Positions 1-12,161 of a stretch of DNA of 64,000 nt are shown here, one piece after another (the stretch's first letter is position 1; each line of letters begins with the position of its first letter). Source of the stretch: Epiperipatus broadwayi (lineage: Eukaryota; Onychophora; Udeonychophora; Euonychophora; Peripatidae); assembly GCA_028023455.1 (NCBI GenBank), contig JAQFVV010000032.1:1738001-1802000 (forward strand). The letters run 5' to 3'. Below the pieces are notes generated by a model. That model ran no database searches. It saw only the letters and a list, made by a program, of their open reading frames with translations, and was not told where the DNA came from. The translations under genes were made by a program, and so were the position numbers.

Positions 1-228
1 TTTTTCTGATATTTCTTTAAATATACAGATAAATATTATTGTGCTTAGTCACGATTATACATATAAACACGAGTACTCCTCCGTTTTGTAATATATTTAT
101 TAGTAATATATAGATACAAGACTTACACTTGATTTACAATTGTTATTTATAGATTGCTATACTCCGTCTTTTCCTGTTGGTGAAATATATTCCCCAGTTC
201 TAGGGTGAACTGTTGAAAAAGGGATTGC

Positions 229-837
229 AGGTGCCCTTATAGATTTCTATTCACTTCCAGCTGTACTTGACAGCCTTTCTCATGAGTAGGTACAGTGACT
301 CTTCTGGCTATAATGACAGCTTGCTTCAAGTCAGCTTTGGTTCTGGAAGCTTTCAGTCCTAAACATGGATTTGCCTCGCTGCATAAACCATAAGCTTTGA
401 TAGCTATAGTCGGGGAGAACGATCACTGCTGTTCAGGTTAGCAGCAGTTTTCATCGATCAGTTGTTTTCCCTAATCTTATATTCAAAAAGGCTGATTATT
501 TATTGACAGATCCCCAATCTTCAGGAAACATTCAGATTCATTAAGCATCATTGCCTATTGGTCTGTTCTTGCCATTGACTATGTGTTATCTTTTATATAC
601 ACATTGATTAGCAGCAATGAATGTTCAATATGACTGTGATAAGAAAGGAATCTGGACTAGTTCATTATTTGAAGGCGATGTAAGATATGACATTCCTTTC
701 CTCTGGCTAAAATTTGCCCTGGAGAATGTAATCATGCAAATGCATTGGTAGCTGTCTTCTTCACTTTGTTGCTTCTTCTGGCTTGGTGATCTCAGCAGGT
801 CTATTGTTGTCATCATTTGGTTCAAGTGGATAAGCAT
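229..837 (-). pseudogene. possible retroelement gag / nucleocapsid relic
   Basis: Two open stretches on the minus strand, at 837-625 and about 420-229, read like degraded retroelement polyprotein. The first is 70 codons and holds a spaced CxC...RKGM pattern that could be a worn zinc-knuckle region of a Gypsy-type gag. The second is about 60 codons rich in basic residues and valine. They are in different frames with stops between, and no enzyme motif is present. An unrelated chance frame cannot be excluded, and only the length and composition speak for coding origin. Confidence 0.25.
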
Positions 838-3800
838 ATTTTTTTGTATTCTAATTTACTTTCTAATGTCTTTTTAGACAATACTATATCTTATTTACAC
901 TATGATAATCAGAAACTTTTCTCACTTATTAGGACAATAGAAATGTCTTTCAGAGATGCAGATCTTCTTGTTTTGGTCTGCATCTTTATTTTATTCCATT
1001 GATCAAATCACTCACACACAAAAAAATCTTTAGCAATGTTGTTACAATCCATTTTTATAACAATTTCCAACCATTTTAAATTTCTGTTGGGAAGCGTGAG
1101 GTATAATATCATGGTACATTTAAATGTATTTGTCTTAATTATTTTAATTTCATAATTTATAAAAGACTGTGCAGGTAAAGGATTGTTTAACCTGTTGATC
1201 AGATGTCATGGGAGGATTACAAATTCAGGCTTAATGGGTTATAATTTTCATCTTGTCAAATTTTCTTTGCACTATGCTTTTTTTTTTGTTGATATTTTAC
1301 TAAATATAGTGACTGCATTTCTTAATTGCATAATTATTTATTTATATATATAAAAAATTTCAATAATACCTATACAATTGAAACAGATGAGAGTTAGTAC
1401 AGAAACAAGACTATACCCATTTAGTACCTCATAACATTTTAGCTTATTCATATGCTTCCACAACCAGTTCTCTTTATTATATTCTAAAGCCATCTACAGT
1501 AAATATTCTGTCATAGAGTGTTTAGAAGTTATAGTTGCTTTTTGGTCAATCTCAAAAATATATCCCTGGCATTATGGTATGATAATTATTTAAACAATCA
1601 TGTACTGTTCAAATATAAAATAACAGGTTGAACTTCATCCAATATCTTTTAGCTGTCAAAAATATCACTACTATACAAAATCATATAAGCCAAAAATTAA
1701 TTGCTAGTTGATTATTCAGAAGATCACATGATTTACAAACATCTGAAGTAAAAACTTGAAATTTGATATAGAAACTTGTAGTTTTTGAGTTCATCATTAT
1801 TCCACTCAAAGATTACCTTGAGGGATTTAATGCAGTGATAAAATAGTGTATCCTAAAACTCAAAGCTCGTGGATCATTATTCCAATTCATTTCTTCTGGT
1901 GTTTGAACACCATATGAAATCCCAGAAAATTAATCATATGATTATTTATTTAATAACAAAAAGTTATCTAACTAAATTTATCACATCTTAAACATACTTT
2001 TGTCTAATATTAAATATTTCAATTTTGCATTTTTAATAAAACTGTAAATTGGTATTAAATTTAATGGTTTTTTGAAGGTCATCATAATTCATTAAATTCT
2101 ACTCCAAGTAAATTGATTGACTTTCACTATTACTTTGCAACTAATCCAGTATAAAAAGATATTAATATAGATTAAAAGTTAGAGTTTTTTAAAGCTTTGT
2201 CTGCATATAGTAAGGAAAGTGGATCTTTCTGATATTTACTGAACCTTTAAGGAGAGAAAAAGTTTATTTCCAAAGAAATCAAAAGATAAATTTGAATAAT
2301 TTTTTTTAAAAAATGATTGAAACAAAAGCTGTGAGTAAATGAGGGATAAAAAGTAATCACTTCTGCTGATGTTTAAATGTTATTGCTTGGTCTTAGAGAA
2401 TAATATTTCTGTAGTGTAATTTCCACAACACCACTCTTAATATGTTTGATCTTAGTATCTTGCTATTTTATCTGCCTTTAGCAGACATCATAGATACTAA
2501 TAAAAAAAGGACAGCATTCATTTTCTTTGGAATCTAAAGTGCTTAGCCATTAACTTTTGTATAGACTTATAAGAATAATTATTATAGCTTCTCTTCCCAG
2601 TGCCTCACACACTTCTAATTTTAACTAAATACAGTATATATTGTAGCACTACCGAAAATAGGGGTTTATATAAAGAGAGTCTGCAATGTCCCACTATTGG
2701 GTGACTATTTGTAACAGTACATAACCTTAAGGTATAATTATGAGAAGATGGGAACCATAATCATCCCCAAATAAACAATATAAAATTTAATATCAAAGGA
2801 ATGATCATTAGAGATCAGCACAACTAACTATAAGTTCACCAGCACTACCCAAAAGTAATGACAATTCATCATCATGGATGATTGACAATAAAAATAAATC
2901 AACAGTCAGTCCGGTAACTGGATTTAAAATGGGTCTACTATAAACCAGGCTAATTATTTAGCCCTTGCCAGCTTGGGACAGATTATTGAAACATTAATCT
3001 GGATGCACAAACTTAAGTGCTAATCCATCAGAATATATAACAATAAAAACAATTGTGCTGTGATATTAAAACATGCTGATCATCATCAAAGCTCTGGTCA
3101 CTTAGTACTATTAATGTGCTGGCCAACTATAAACTTAATTTCTAATAAATACTAACTAAATAAAATGTAGTGCATGGACTTTAAAAGATATCCCTTTTGC
3201 TATTTCAAGATTATCATCATCAACTGGATATCCATAACATTAAATATAACCCTTACCCCATATAACTTATGCAAAAATCTAGCTCAGGAAGCAAGAACTT
3301 CATAAATCCTTAAATAATTCATAGGCTTACCTTCTATAAATAAATAGTTTTTATTGGGATCATAAAAAAAACTATCCTAGAATATTAAGTTATCATGAGA
3401 TAAGATCACACAGATTGCAATTTATGAAACAAGAATTGAATAGAATTAATATCTAATTGATTAACAATAAACAACAATGAAAAAATAATATGATGATATG
3501 AAATTTAAACACTCATTTCATCAAAAATATATATGTGTTCACAAAATTATAATAACTAATTAGTTGACTTTTATTCAAGGATTAACTTTAAATTCATTAA
3601 GTTATTTCTTTAAAATAAGTAAGAGTTTTGTAACCATTTTCAAAAACAAAGATAACAATCTTTGATTCAGCTTATTTAACTAACCCTTTGGGGGGGGGAT
3701 GAATGAAAAGGGTAAAAACAGGTTTTAAAAAACAAAGTCAATTTATAGCAGTTTTTTTAAAAAAAAACAATTTTATAATTTTGAAGAGAAAATTGACTGG

Positions 3801-5138
3801 GTTTTATGAAAAAGATGTTTTACAATTTGAAAACATTGACTTAATGAAAGTATTTTAAATTATCATTTCTTACAAAAAAAATTATTACTTTTATGAAACA
3901 AAAAAAAATTCTATTAATAAAAACACAGTGTGCATACCCACACAAAAATATCTATGTTTATGGAGTCATTTCCAGTTGCAATTTCCAGTTTTTTTCCAAT
4001 TGAGTTTTTTCTTGAAGGCTTTTAGACATGTGCATGGTTAATTTGTCTTTTTCTTGGTCTGCAGTAATTTCAGGTAAAAAATAGCAAATTTTATTAATTG
4101 GGTTTTCTTCTTGAATTTTCCATGTGATACTGATACAGATAGAGCTCTTGGTTGAAGGCAAGATTGCAGATTACTTTAGGGAGGCTACTTTTCTCATTAC
4201 ATTTTTATTCCAGTGAAGGTAGATTACATGAAGGAAGGTGATGCCCAGCTTTTAGTTGAATCTAGCACATGATTTTCACTGTACAAACCATTTTCATCAC
4301 TAAACTCATAGGCTGCTAAAAATTTTAAACTTCTATTATACTATGCAATAACTTAGTTAAAACTTCTGCTTACAACAGCTTAGTGAAGACCTCTATCAGC
4401 TGCATCAAAATCACCCCATTATGTTTTTTTCTAGAACAATCTTGTCCACGAGCCAATTACAATCTGTCTCTCACATGATGGTTAGCTTTGTGTTTATAGT
4501 GCTAGTATTGAATTACAGAATATTAACCAAACACACAAAGTTTAAAATTAAGTTTGTATTACAATCAATTAGATAAATTTTCATAAATACAATTGTTCAG
4601 TTATTTCCCTCCTTAATCATGGACATTGAAAAACAACTCTGATTAAAAATAAAATTTACAAAGGCATTAAAATCATATTTTGTTTTTTTCTCTTTTAAAA
4701 TATTATTAAACATTTTCATAGCTTAAATAAAAACTACCAACCAATTATAACCACTGAAGAGAGAGTTTAAAAAAAAAACTTGTTTACATTCTTTTGTAAT
4801 TCTCTTTCCCGCCACAATCATTTAAAACTTATTAAAATATTCCCAAATTAAAATCATATTATTTAAATTAAATGTTTGGGAATTCTCACACCATCATATT
4901 GGGACTTAAAATATTTAGTCAACTAAAGACCAATTAAAAAGTATGTATAGAAAAATTAAATATTATTTCCCCCATTAATTAAATAATTCTATAGTTAAAT
5001 CTGAGGAACGTGATGCCAACTGTCTAATTATTTTTAGTGCAGTCATGTAGCCAATTGGTTGCAATATAAATATATTTGGTATTTATATAATAGTAAAAAA
5101 ATCAAGTCATATATCACATGACTTGACTTAATAAGCTT
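838..5138. other. AT-rich stretch, no gene recognised
   Basis: I see no credible coding region here. The few short open frames, such as the 67-codon minus-strand frame at 4161-3958, show no family resemblance and look like chance. The stretch contains homopolymer runs, including nine consecutive G at about 3691-3699. It probably consists of old decayed repeats. Confidence 0.6.
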
Positions 5139-5382
5139 ACAATAGTCAAATATGTTTAAAAATACATAAATAAGCAACAAAGATTACAAATTATAAAATT
5201 ATCATATAAAAGCCTTTTCGGCAAATTATGTTTTTTGCCATTTTCAATATGTCTCCACAATTTAAAGCACATAAAGCAACATCTATATCAACACATGAGA
5301 GAAGACAGATAAACAAATGGATATCTGACATGATCTGTTATGTGATTTTTTCTCAATTCTACTACAAAATTACTCTGTTATA

Positions 5383-5543
5383 TATATTGAATGGATATAT
5401 ATCCACATATATTAATTAATTAACTATCCATTCTTTATCCATTAACCACTTATTATTTAACTTAGTTAAATAATAAGTGGTTAATGGATAAAGAATGGAT
5501 AGTTAATTAATTAATATATGTGGATATATATCCATTCAATATA
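5383..5543. repeat. nearly perfect 79-bp-arm palindrome
   Basis: Positions 5383-5461 and 5465-5543 are reverse complements around a 3-nt centre at 5462-5464. Part of the right arm is repeated directly just after it (5545-5584). The motif TTAATATATGTGGATATA of the arms also occurs at the inner edge of the outer right arm (about 6331-6348), which suggests palindrome and outer element share a source. Confidence 0.9.
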
Positions 5544-6077
5544 AGTTAAATAATAAGTGGTGAATGGATAGTTAATTAATTAACCTTTTAACCGCTAATT
5601 TTATCATTGGTTGTATCAGATAAAAATCAAATCTTTTAATTGGCCAACTCACAAACTGAAGACAAAGCCTATTGTTAAAACATATTCGCCTATAATATTA
5701 AATTCAACTCAGATACGTTTATAAAAAGTATATAATTAATTTTTCAGGTCATGAAGAAAACGAAAGTTCTTTCAAAAATAAATTGCTATTTATTTATTCT
5801 AAGATATTCAATATCGGCAACATAAAAGTTATAATGTAAACAAAAAGATCGACTTTTACATTATAGAAAAGTAAATATTTCTTTTTACTACATCTTCAAT
5901 ATATTTACTTAAATCTTCAATATTTTTCGAAAATAATTTTGTTTTTTTATTATTCTCTCTGAAAATTATGTTTAATTTCCATAAATATTATTTAATAATA
6001 ATTTAAATCGTATTTGAAATGAAAATCTCAGCGTTTTTCTTTATTTTCTTTGATCAGGCAGTTTCTTTGTTCTTTCC

Positions 6078-6293
6078 AGCCAATCAGAATGTCTTTTTCG
6101 GCTGAGAGCATGCTAAGAACCAATCACAAATAATGTTCCTTCTTTGTTTAGGTTTAAATGCGTTTTTTTTCTATTTTTTACTTCTAAAATAAATCGGAAG
6201 ATGTCACCATCGTACAGAACTTTTAAAAACGAATTCAATACGTATTTAACGAATATTTTCGTATAAAAACTGGCTGAGTTAGAGTGATTTCAG
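6078..6293 (+). promoter_or_regulatory. candidate TATA/CCAAT promoter-like region
   Basis: Two CCAAT motifs (6080-6084 and 6120-6124) precede a TATAAAA box at 6262-6268. An ATG lies at 6294, about 26 nt after the end of TATAAAA, in a locally GC-richer stretch. The spacing would suit an RNA polymerase II core promoter with a start near 6292. The downstream frame has 65 codons and no recognised family, so the motifs may be coincidental or belong to the surrounding inverted-repeat element. Confidence 0.3.
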
Positions 6294-6579
6294 ATGTCGA
6301 CGAGGAGCCTCGTAGGAGGCGGGAAAAGGGTTAATATATGTGGATATATAGATGTCGCTGTATGTGCTTTAAATTGTGGAGACATATTGAAAAGGGCAAA
6401 AAACATAATTTGCCGAAAAAGGCTTTTATATGATAATTTTATAATTTGTAATCTTTGTTGCTTGTATATATGTATTTTTAAACATATTTGACTATTGTAT
6501 ACTTGAAGTGCAACATAAAAAAATAATTGTTTTTAATTCTGATTCTTTTCTGTATATGCTTAATAAGCTTGTATTACAA

Positions 6580-6838
6580 ATGTAATAAATGAGCATACTA
6601 ATAACTCTAAACAAGTTTTTCAGATAAAAATTGCAAAAGAAAGCATTTAAAAATCTCTATCTAGAATATCTCCAAACTGGTTTCAAGCTACTAGCTATCC
6701 TCAGTGAGGGTTAGCCAGTAGTTTAAAACCGATTTGGGAATAGGGATATTCTAGATAAAGATTTTTAAATGCTTTCTCCTGTAGCATTTATCTGAAAAAC
6801 ATGTTTAGAGCTATAAGCATGCTCATTATATTATACAT
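6580..6838. mobile_element. palindromic MITE-like element with decayed hammerhead-like core
   Basis: The arms, about 6580-6704 and 6712-6838, are imperfect reverse complements. Shared blocks include ATGAGCAT, CTCTAAACA and TTTTTCAGATAAA. On the minus strand, about 6712-6656, the order CTGAGGA, a 4-bp AGCT/AGCT hairpin, then GAAAC follows the layout of a hammerhead ribozyme, but the conserved CTGATGA is altered. No coding capacity is present. Confidence 0.6.
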
Positions 6839-8924
6839 ATATGAAAAAACAAGGGCATGTTTGTGATATCTTTATCCTATATTTGGACTAAACTAGAAAA
6901 CTTTTTTTAACAGTTTAGATTTCTTTTTTCAGAGAGCTAGCATAGAACTAACCCAGATAAGGTCAAATATTGGTCAGCAAATGGATATTTAATGATCATT
7001 AATTGGGGGGAGGTAATAAAAATATTTTAAAGTCTCATTATCTGGCAGTTGGAAAATCTCTTGAATGAAACATACTTACTATTTTGTTTCTCTGAGGGGC
7101 TGTTAGAAAAACCTTTGGCCTGCAAAGAGCAATGTAAAAACTTATTTATCTTTTCATTATATACAAAAACAAATGGTTATATGACTCCAAAATGTTTTAC
7201 TATATGTGTGCATGTTCGTTCATAAGTTTAGCTAACTTAATCGTGTGAATGAGAATTAATTAAAGCATCCATTATAATAAAGATCGTGCACATAATATTA
7301 GGCAATTATTTGTTTTCTATAATAAAAAAAAGCACTTTAATTAATTCAATGCTGAACCGCAATTAACATTTCACCATTATTTTTGGTCATTATTTTTTTG
7401 ATTATGTTAATTTTGTTTATATAATACATGTATTATAAGTGTGTGATATATGCCCCCACATACATTTTTGAATTTTATACTGCATTTTGAATTTTTCTAA
7501 TTAATTTTTCCTTCCAATACATAAATCTTCATTAAGAATAAGAGAGAATTATTAATAAAAGATGTAAACTTATCTGGTTTAAATCAACTTCATTAACTAG
7601 TCTTAATTCAATTTAATAAGATTTATTTATTAGATAATAATGTAATTTTTTATAAAGTATGATTTTAAGACAGTCTCAAAATAATTTATATGTGAATATC
7701 AAAAGTATTTTTTTCTATGGGTGGTAAATAAGTCCTCTGCATAAAGAGAAAAGTAAACGTTTCTGAAAAGGATTCTAAGTACTATTATGATTAGTATGGT
7801 ATTTAAGAGTGCTTGGTGACGTTTCAGTAATATTAGTCCCCCACCCATTTAACACATACGTAATGAATGACAGGATTTCAAATGAAAGATTTGGGTCTAA
7901 CTTTATATTTCATTAGCACTTCAAATAAATAAATTGTGAAACAAAACATAAAAAATAAAGAGGTGAAATTATAATATAATGGATGGAATCATAATTATTC
8001 AAGTAAACAGAATGATTATCACCAATATTCAGTATCATACATTTGCTTCTTTTTCTTTATTACTTTTCAATATATTACATTCTATTAAAAACACTCGGTA
8101 CTTGTGAAATCTTGTTCCAAACCTAATCTGGCTATTCGTCATCTAGAAAAATAACCTAGATGTTAGCAGCAAGCACAGTTACCATAGAATCAATATCTTT
8201 TAAAAATAGTCCAAATTTCCGAACCTTCTCAATAATTCTTTTACCTGTTCTTAACCGTAAATGGAAAAAAAAAACATTTGACATTTTTTTACATTAAGAA
8301 TATTTATATTAATATACAATATATATATAATCAATCAAATTTCTCAATTTATCAACACATTCCTCATATTTGAAGTTGATTCTTTGCATAGTATTTTTCA
8401 ACACAATAACTAATGATTATATACATATAGTTTAGTAGCTCTGAGAATCTACTATATTCTAATCTGGAGTTTAGTTCTAGATTAGTAAAAGTTGAAAAGT
8501 TTTCAGGTTTCAGCCAGATTTAGACTTTTTTTTTTTTCAATAATTAGACTATAGTCATTCAATAACGGATCTGTAAATAAGTATTCAGTATTTTTTTTAA
8601 CTAGAAAGCAAACCAATCAAGAATAAACAACACTAAAAGACAGAAATTGGTAAGATTAATAAATAATGCATTCTCCATTGTTTTATTTTAGAGACTGCTG
8701 TAAAGGTCTTTACCCTAATAATGAGATGTTAAAGTTTATTTGTTTTTTGTTATAAATATATTGAATTAAATATTTCCATGGATTGTTATTATAATTAAAA
8801 ATAGAAATGAGAAGATTATATCAATGTAAACAGAGATACCAGCTGCTAAAGAGCTGAGATTAGGAATGGCTCGCCAACAAAGAACCACAATGCATGGTGC
8901 TGGATTTTTGGACCAATAGAAATG
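6839..8924. other. AT-rich stretch, no gene recognised
   Basis: I find no coding region, RNA gene or clear repeat boundary. Simple AT tracts and poly-T runs (for example near 8527) are the only structure seen. Confidence 0.6.
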
Positions 8925-9515
8925 ATTTATTTTTATTAAAGGATGTATATTAATGGGAGACAGGGTAGTTATACCATCAGAAGGAAGTGTGCAAAAGCTT
9001 TAGCACATAGCTATATATGATGACCAAAAGTAACAATTGACATACAAAATTATATTAAAAAATGTTCAGCTTGTTAATCATGGTAGTAAGAGCAATAAAT
9101 TTTATGTGAAGCAATGTTGTATTAACACTCAATACCAGTAACAACTACAGAGAAATCACCAGTGGAGTTGCTGATGCACAGAAAATTGCATTAAACTAGA
9201 TATGTAAATGCCAAAGAATGAGCATTTCCATCATATGGTTGAAGAAAAAAAAATCCAAATTGGTGAAAAAGTATAGATATGCTGCAAAAAAAATGGATTG
9301 AAGATACAATTACAGGAAGGCAATCCAGACAAATAGTGACCATTGAAAATAAAAATGATAAAGACATATAAACCATGTTTGTCACCAAACAATAGAGGAG
9401 ATGCTGTATCCAATGATAATAGTACCAGATATTGAAGAAACAGCAAAACAGACAGAAAAACAAGAATGTGAACAGATAAATCCAGAGGATGAAAGACAAG
9501 AGAATCTACAGCCAC
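8925..9515 (+). pseudogene. Gypsy/Ty3 integrase C-terminal relic
   Basis: Plus-strand frames broken by several stops carry pieces in the order of a Gypsy pol C-terminus. A segment near 8955 reads GDRVVIPSEG, as in the region before the zinc-binding domain. One near 9150 reads TTEKSPVELLMHRKL, matching the integrase motif followed by the LMxRKLR block. One near 9235-9330 contains IGEKV and KKWIEDTITGRQSRQ, as in the C-terminal GPY/chromatin-contacting part. The integrase catalytic core is missing between the first two pieces. The minus-strand open frames over 9191-9602 are shadows. Very old and inactive. Confidence 0.5.
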
Positions 9516-9519
9516 AAGT

Positions 9520-9892
9520 TCACCATCAATCTCTACATTTTTATGAATCTTACTCCACTTGCATTTCCAATATGCATACCTTTGTAATACAGTATATGTC
9601 AACTTTTTAAATTAATTTCCTCTTCACCTTTTTCTTTAACTTCACAAAGTTCAATAATGTTCCATTTAATATAAGACAGTTCTTCCAATTCTTGCAATTT
9701 TCCTTCACTTATAAGTTATCTGCAGTTTTAAGTATCTAAATAAAAGGTCATTGTCAAATATCAGCCTAGGATTGCAATCAGGGAATTTTTAGCATTCTCT
9801 GCCTTTGACCACCAACTACTTACTACCTTGGCTACTGACTGTCTATATAGCCTCCTGAGAATAAGGGTCAAGATTATTTTTATTTGTCATGA
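9520..9892 (-). pseudogene. 5' fragment of an RTE-type LINE (second, older copy)
   Basis: This segment aligns base for base, with many substitutions and small deletions, to 11790-12163. It therefore corresponds to the 5' untranslated region and endonuclease N-terminus of the LINE described at 11124-14081. The alignment stops near 9890, at the same place where the 5' end of the younger copy stops near 12163. That supports placing the element's natural 5' end there. The rest of the endonuclease and all the reverse transcriptase are absent. Orientation is minus. Confidence 0.8.
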
Positions 9893-11002
9893 ATATAAAT
9901 ATTTATTAAACTAAAAACATTTTCATTTACACACACCTTCATTTTGTCTTCAAGAAAACTTAACTGATATTTCAGTTAAGAGCTGTCAAGCAACTGAAAT
10001 GAAAGACCAAGGTGTTTCTTGATCTTAAATTCAGAGGTCAAAATCTGGCTAATGTGAGTTGGTGAGCCGCCCATCCATGTTTGTATAATATATGAATAAT
10101 AATAACAGCTGAAACAAGAAAAGATCGTAAATAAAAATTGATTTATTAAAAAACATAAAAATGGAAAATTAAAATCCTACATATATATTATCGCACAGAT
10201 GGAAAACTATTTTTAAAAAAATATTTAAAAATAAGAAATGTAAAAAAAAGTCTAGATCTGTAGATTAATTAATATAAAAGAAGATAAAAAAATGTTGATT
10301 AATTTCTATTTAAAAATCATGTTTAAATCTTAGTGAATGGAAATGATTGAAATATAATTGTATCTAAAGCAAACTAGCTCTTGGGGCACTTATGATTGTA
10401 AGTTCAGATGAGATAAAAATTAAAGATTGTGCTTTCCACTCTGACGCAGAGTGACCAATGCAAGCACCAAGCCATACATGGGCCAGAAAGGAAAGCATCT
10501 GGACCTTAAGAACAAATGACTTCCTGTTCTATCGATCTGTAGAATTTGTGATAAGGGAGGCCAGAAATTATAAAAGATGAAATAATGAAATTTAAAAATT
10601 AGTCTGACTATTAATACATATATGACAGCTAGATGTAGTGCAGACTTCATGATGTAGGAGTCTGACATGAGATTTAGTTTCCATGATATTTGTGCTGGCT
10701 GAGGCGACCTCCCTGACCACAGTTCCCAACAAAATGCCTTGTAGCAGTTGTGTTTCCAGAAAGTATGGTTTATAGTGGTTACATCTCCTAAAAAACTTTA
10801 GCAAATAATATGATCAATGAGGGATTTTATAAACCAGATGAATTCTGGAAGAATCACCAAGATCAAATGGAAAGTATAAACTTTTGTCAATTTCAACCTT
10901 TTAAATATCTCTCCGATAAATGTTTAATTTGTAAATAATATATATATAATAAATAAAGTTTGATATTTGTATTTGTTTCACAATATATGTAATATACAAA
11001 TC
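9893..11002. other. stretch without recognised gene
   Basis: Two overlapping minus-strand open frames at 10804-10592 and 10668-10420 lie in locally less AT-rich sequence (about 10430-10760) but match no family I know. They may be a remnant of an unidentified repeat. Confidence 0.5.
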
Positions 11003-11109
11003 AATATATATATATATCAAATTACAGTACAATTTACATAAATTATATTATTTTAGAAGTACTTTCAACTATACATTTTGTAGTCTTTATCAACTATATA
11101 ACATTGAAT

Positions 11110-11123
11110 AATCAAAAAAAAAG
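11110..11123 (+). repeat. target-site duplication, left copy
   Basis: AATC followed by nine A and G. It matches 14082-14094 except for one A in the homopolymer run, and it marks the left edge of the LINE insertion. Confidence 0.85.
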
Positions 11124-12038
11124 TGTATCAGTTATTTTCATATTAATTTCATTCAAATCTGAATCATGTTCAAAATCTACTAATACTTGAAACCGATTTG
11201 TAAGTTCTAATTTAAATTCATTAGAATGTTTCTGAAGATTAGGAATATCAACTGTAAATATAGTTTTTCTTAATAATTTTTGTCTCTCTAGTTTTACATT
11301 AACATGTATCTTACCCCTTACTAATCGATGATCACTTCCTGTGTTAAATTTATTAAGAACATTACAATCTTGAAATATGTATTTCCTGTTAGTCAAAATA
11401 TAATCCAATTCTGCTGTACCTTCATTTGGATGCTTCCATGTCCATTTCCTTCTAACATTTTTCTCAAAAAAAGAATTCATAATATAAAGTTTTTCCTTCT
11501 CTGCAAACTCCACAAGTCTATGTCCTCTCTCATTTCTATTACCATAACCAAAATTACCTACAACACTTTCATCTTTCATTTGTTTACCAATTCTAGCATT
11601 AAAATCTCCCATAACAATTTTAAAATGTTGTTTACTCTGATCAAAAGCCTTTTGTACATCCATATAAAAATCTTCTACTACTTCATCACTGTGAGAACTT
11701 GTTGGGGCATAAACCTGAATTATCTGCATTTGATATCTGCTATTAAGTTGTATAACTAATCTTCCCAATCTGTCTGATACACCATCAATCTCCACAATAT
11801 TGTTCTTCCACTTTTTATTTATAATGAATCCTACTCCACTTGTATTTCCAATATTTGTGCCTTTATAATAGAGCATATGTCCACTTTTTAAATCAATTGT
11901 CTCTTCACCTTTTCTTCTAACTTCACAAAGTCCAATAATATCCCATTTAATATAAGAGAGTTCTTCTTCTAATTCTTGCAATCTTCCTTCACTTGAAAGT
12001 GATCTGCAGTTGTAAGTACCTAAATAAAAAGTCGTCAT
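11112..12038 (-). CDS. AP-type endonuclease domain of RTE LINE (inverted 5' half)
   Basis: This is the apurinic-type (exonuclease-endonuclease-phosphatase) domain that nicks target DNA to prime reverse transcription. I start at Met 12038. The open frame continues upstream to 12197, but that crosses the 5' UTR and the inversion junction. Visible catalytic signatures, numbered from this Met, are Asn10 (YNCRSL), Glu39 (GLCEVR), Tyr110 (VYAPT), Asp145 and Asn147 (GDFNAR), LDYILT 201-206 and Ser-Asp-His 225-227. All are intact across about 300 codons without a stop. The last codons and the stop at 11112 belong to the target duplication, because the reverse transcriptase half has been separated and lies on the other strand from 12162. 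Database proteins of this type are often misnamed craniofacial development protein 2-like. Confidence 0.9.
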   Translation of the reverse strand: MTTFYLGTYNCRSLSSEGRLQELEEELSYIKWDIIGLCEVRRKGEETIDLKSGHMLYYKGTNIGNTSGVGFIINKKWKNNIVEIDGVSDRLGRLVIQLNSRYQMQIIQVYAPTSSHSDEVVEDFYMDVQKAFDQSKQHFKIVMGDFNARIGKQMKDESVVGNFGYGNRNERGHRLVEFAEKEKLYIMNSFFEKNVRRKWTWKHPNEGTAELDYILTNRKYIFQDCNVLNKFNTGSDHRLVRGKIHVNVKLERQKLLRKTIFTVDIPNLQKHSNEFKLELTNRFQVLVDFEHDSDLNEINMKITDTLFF

Positions 12039-12161
12039 CAAATGGCAGCCTGGGTCCGCCTCCAGGATATTCTTAGCACCCTCCGCCTTCGGCCACCAAC
12101 CGCTGCCTTGGTTGGTGACTTTACAGCCTCCTGGGATTAAGGGCCATGCTTTATTTTTGTT

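Larger units (their letters stand above)
5139..6498. mobile_element. composite inverted-repeat (foldback-like) element
   Basis: The ends are long inverted repeats. Positions 5139-5296 are the reverse complement of 6334-6498 with few differences, including the blocks around the AATTATGTTTTTTGCC and GGAGACATATTGAAAAG motifs. Inside lies a second, nearly perfect palindrome (5383-5543) and about 650 bp of non-palindromic DNA with CpG, CCAAT and TATA motifs. The short open frame starting at 6294 lies mostly in the right arm and has no recognisable family. No transposase is present, so this would be non-autonomous. Target duplications were not identified with certainty. Confidence 0.65.

Noticed and set aside
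6294-6491. 65-codon open frame downstream of the TATA box as a gene
   Set aside because: Most of it is the right arm of the inverted repeat, and it has no family resemblance.
9191-9602. Overlapping minus-strand open frames of 102 and 123 codons
   Set aside because: They are rich in Phe, Leu and Ile, overlap each other, and lie antisense to a plus-strand integrase relic and across the edge of the LINE fragment, so they are shadow frames.
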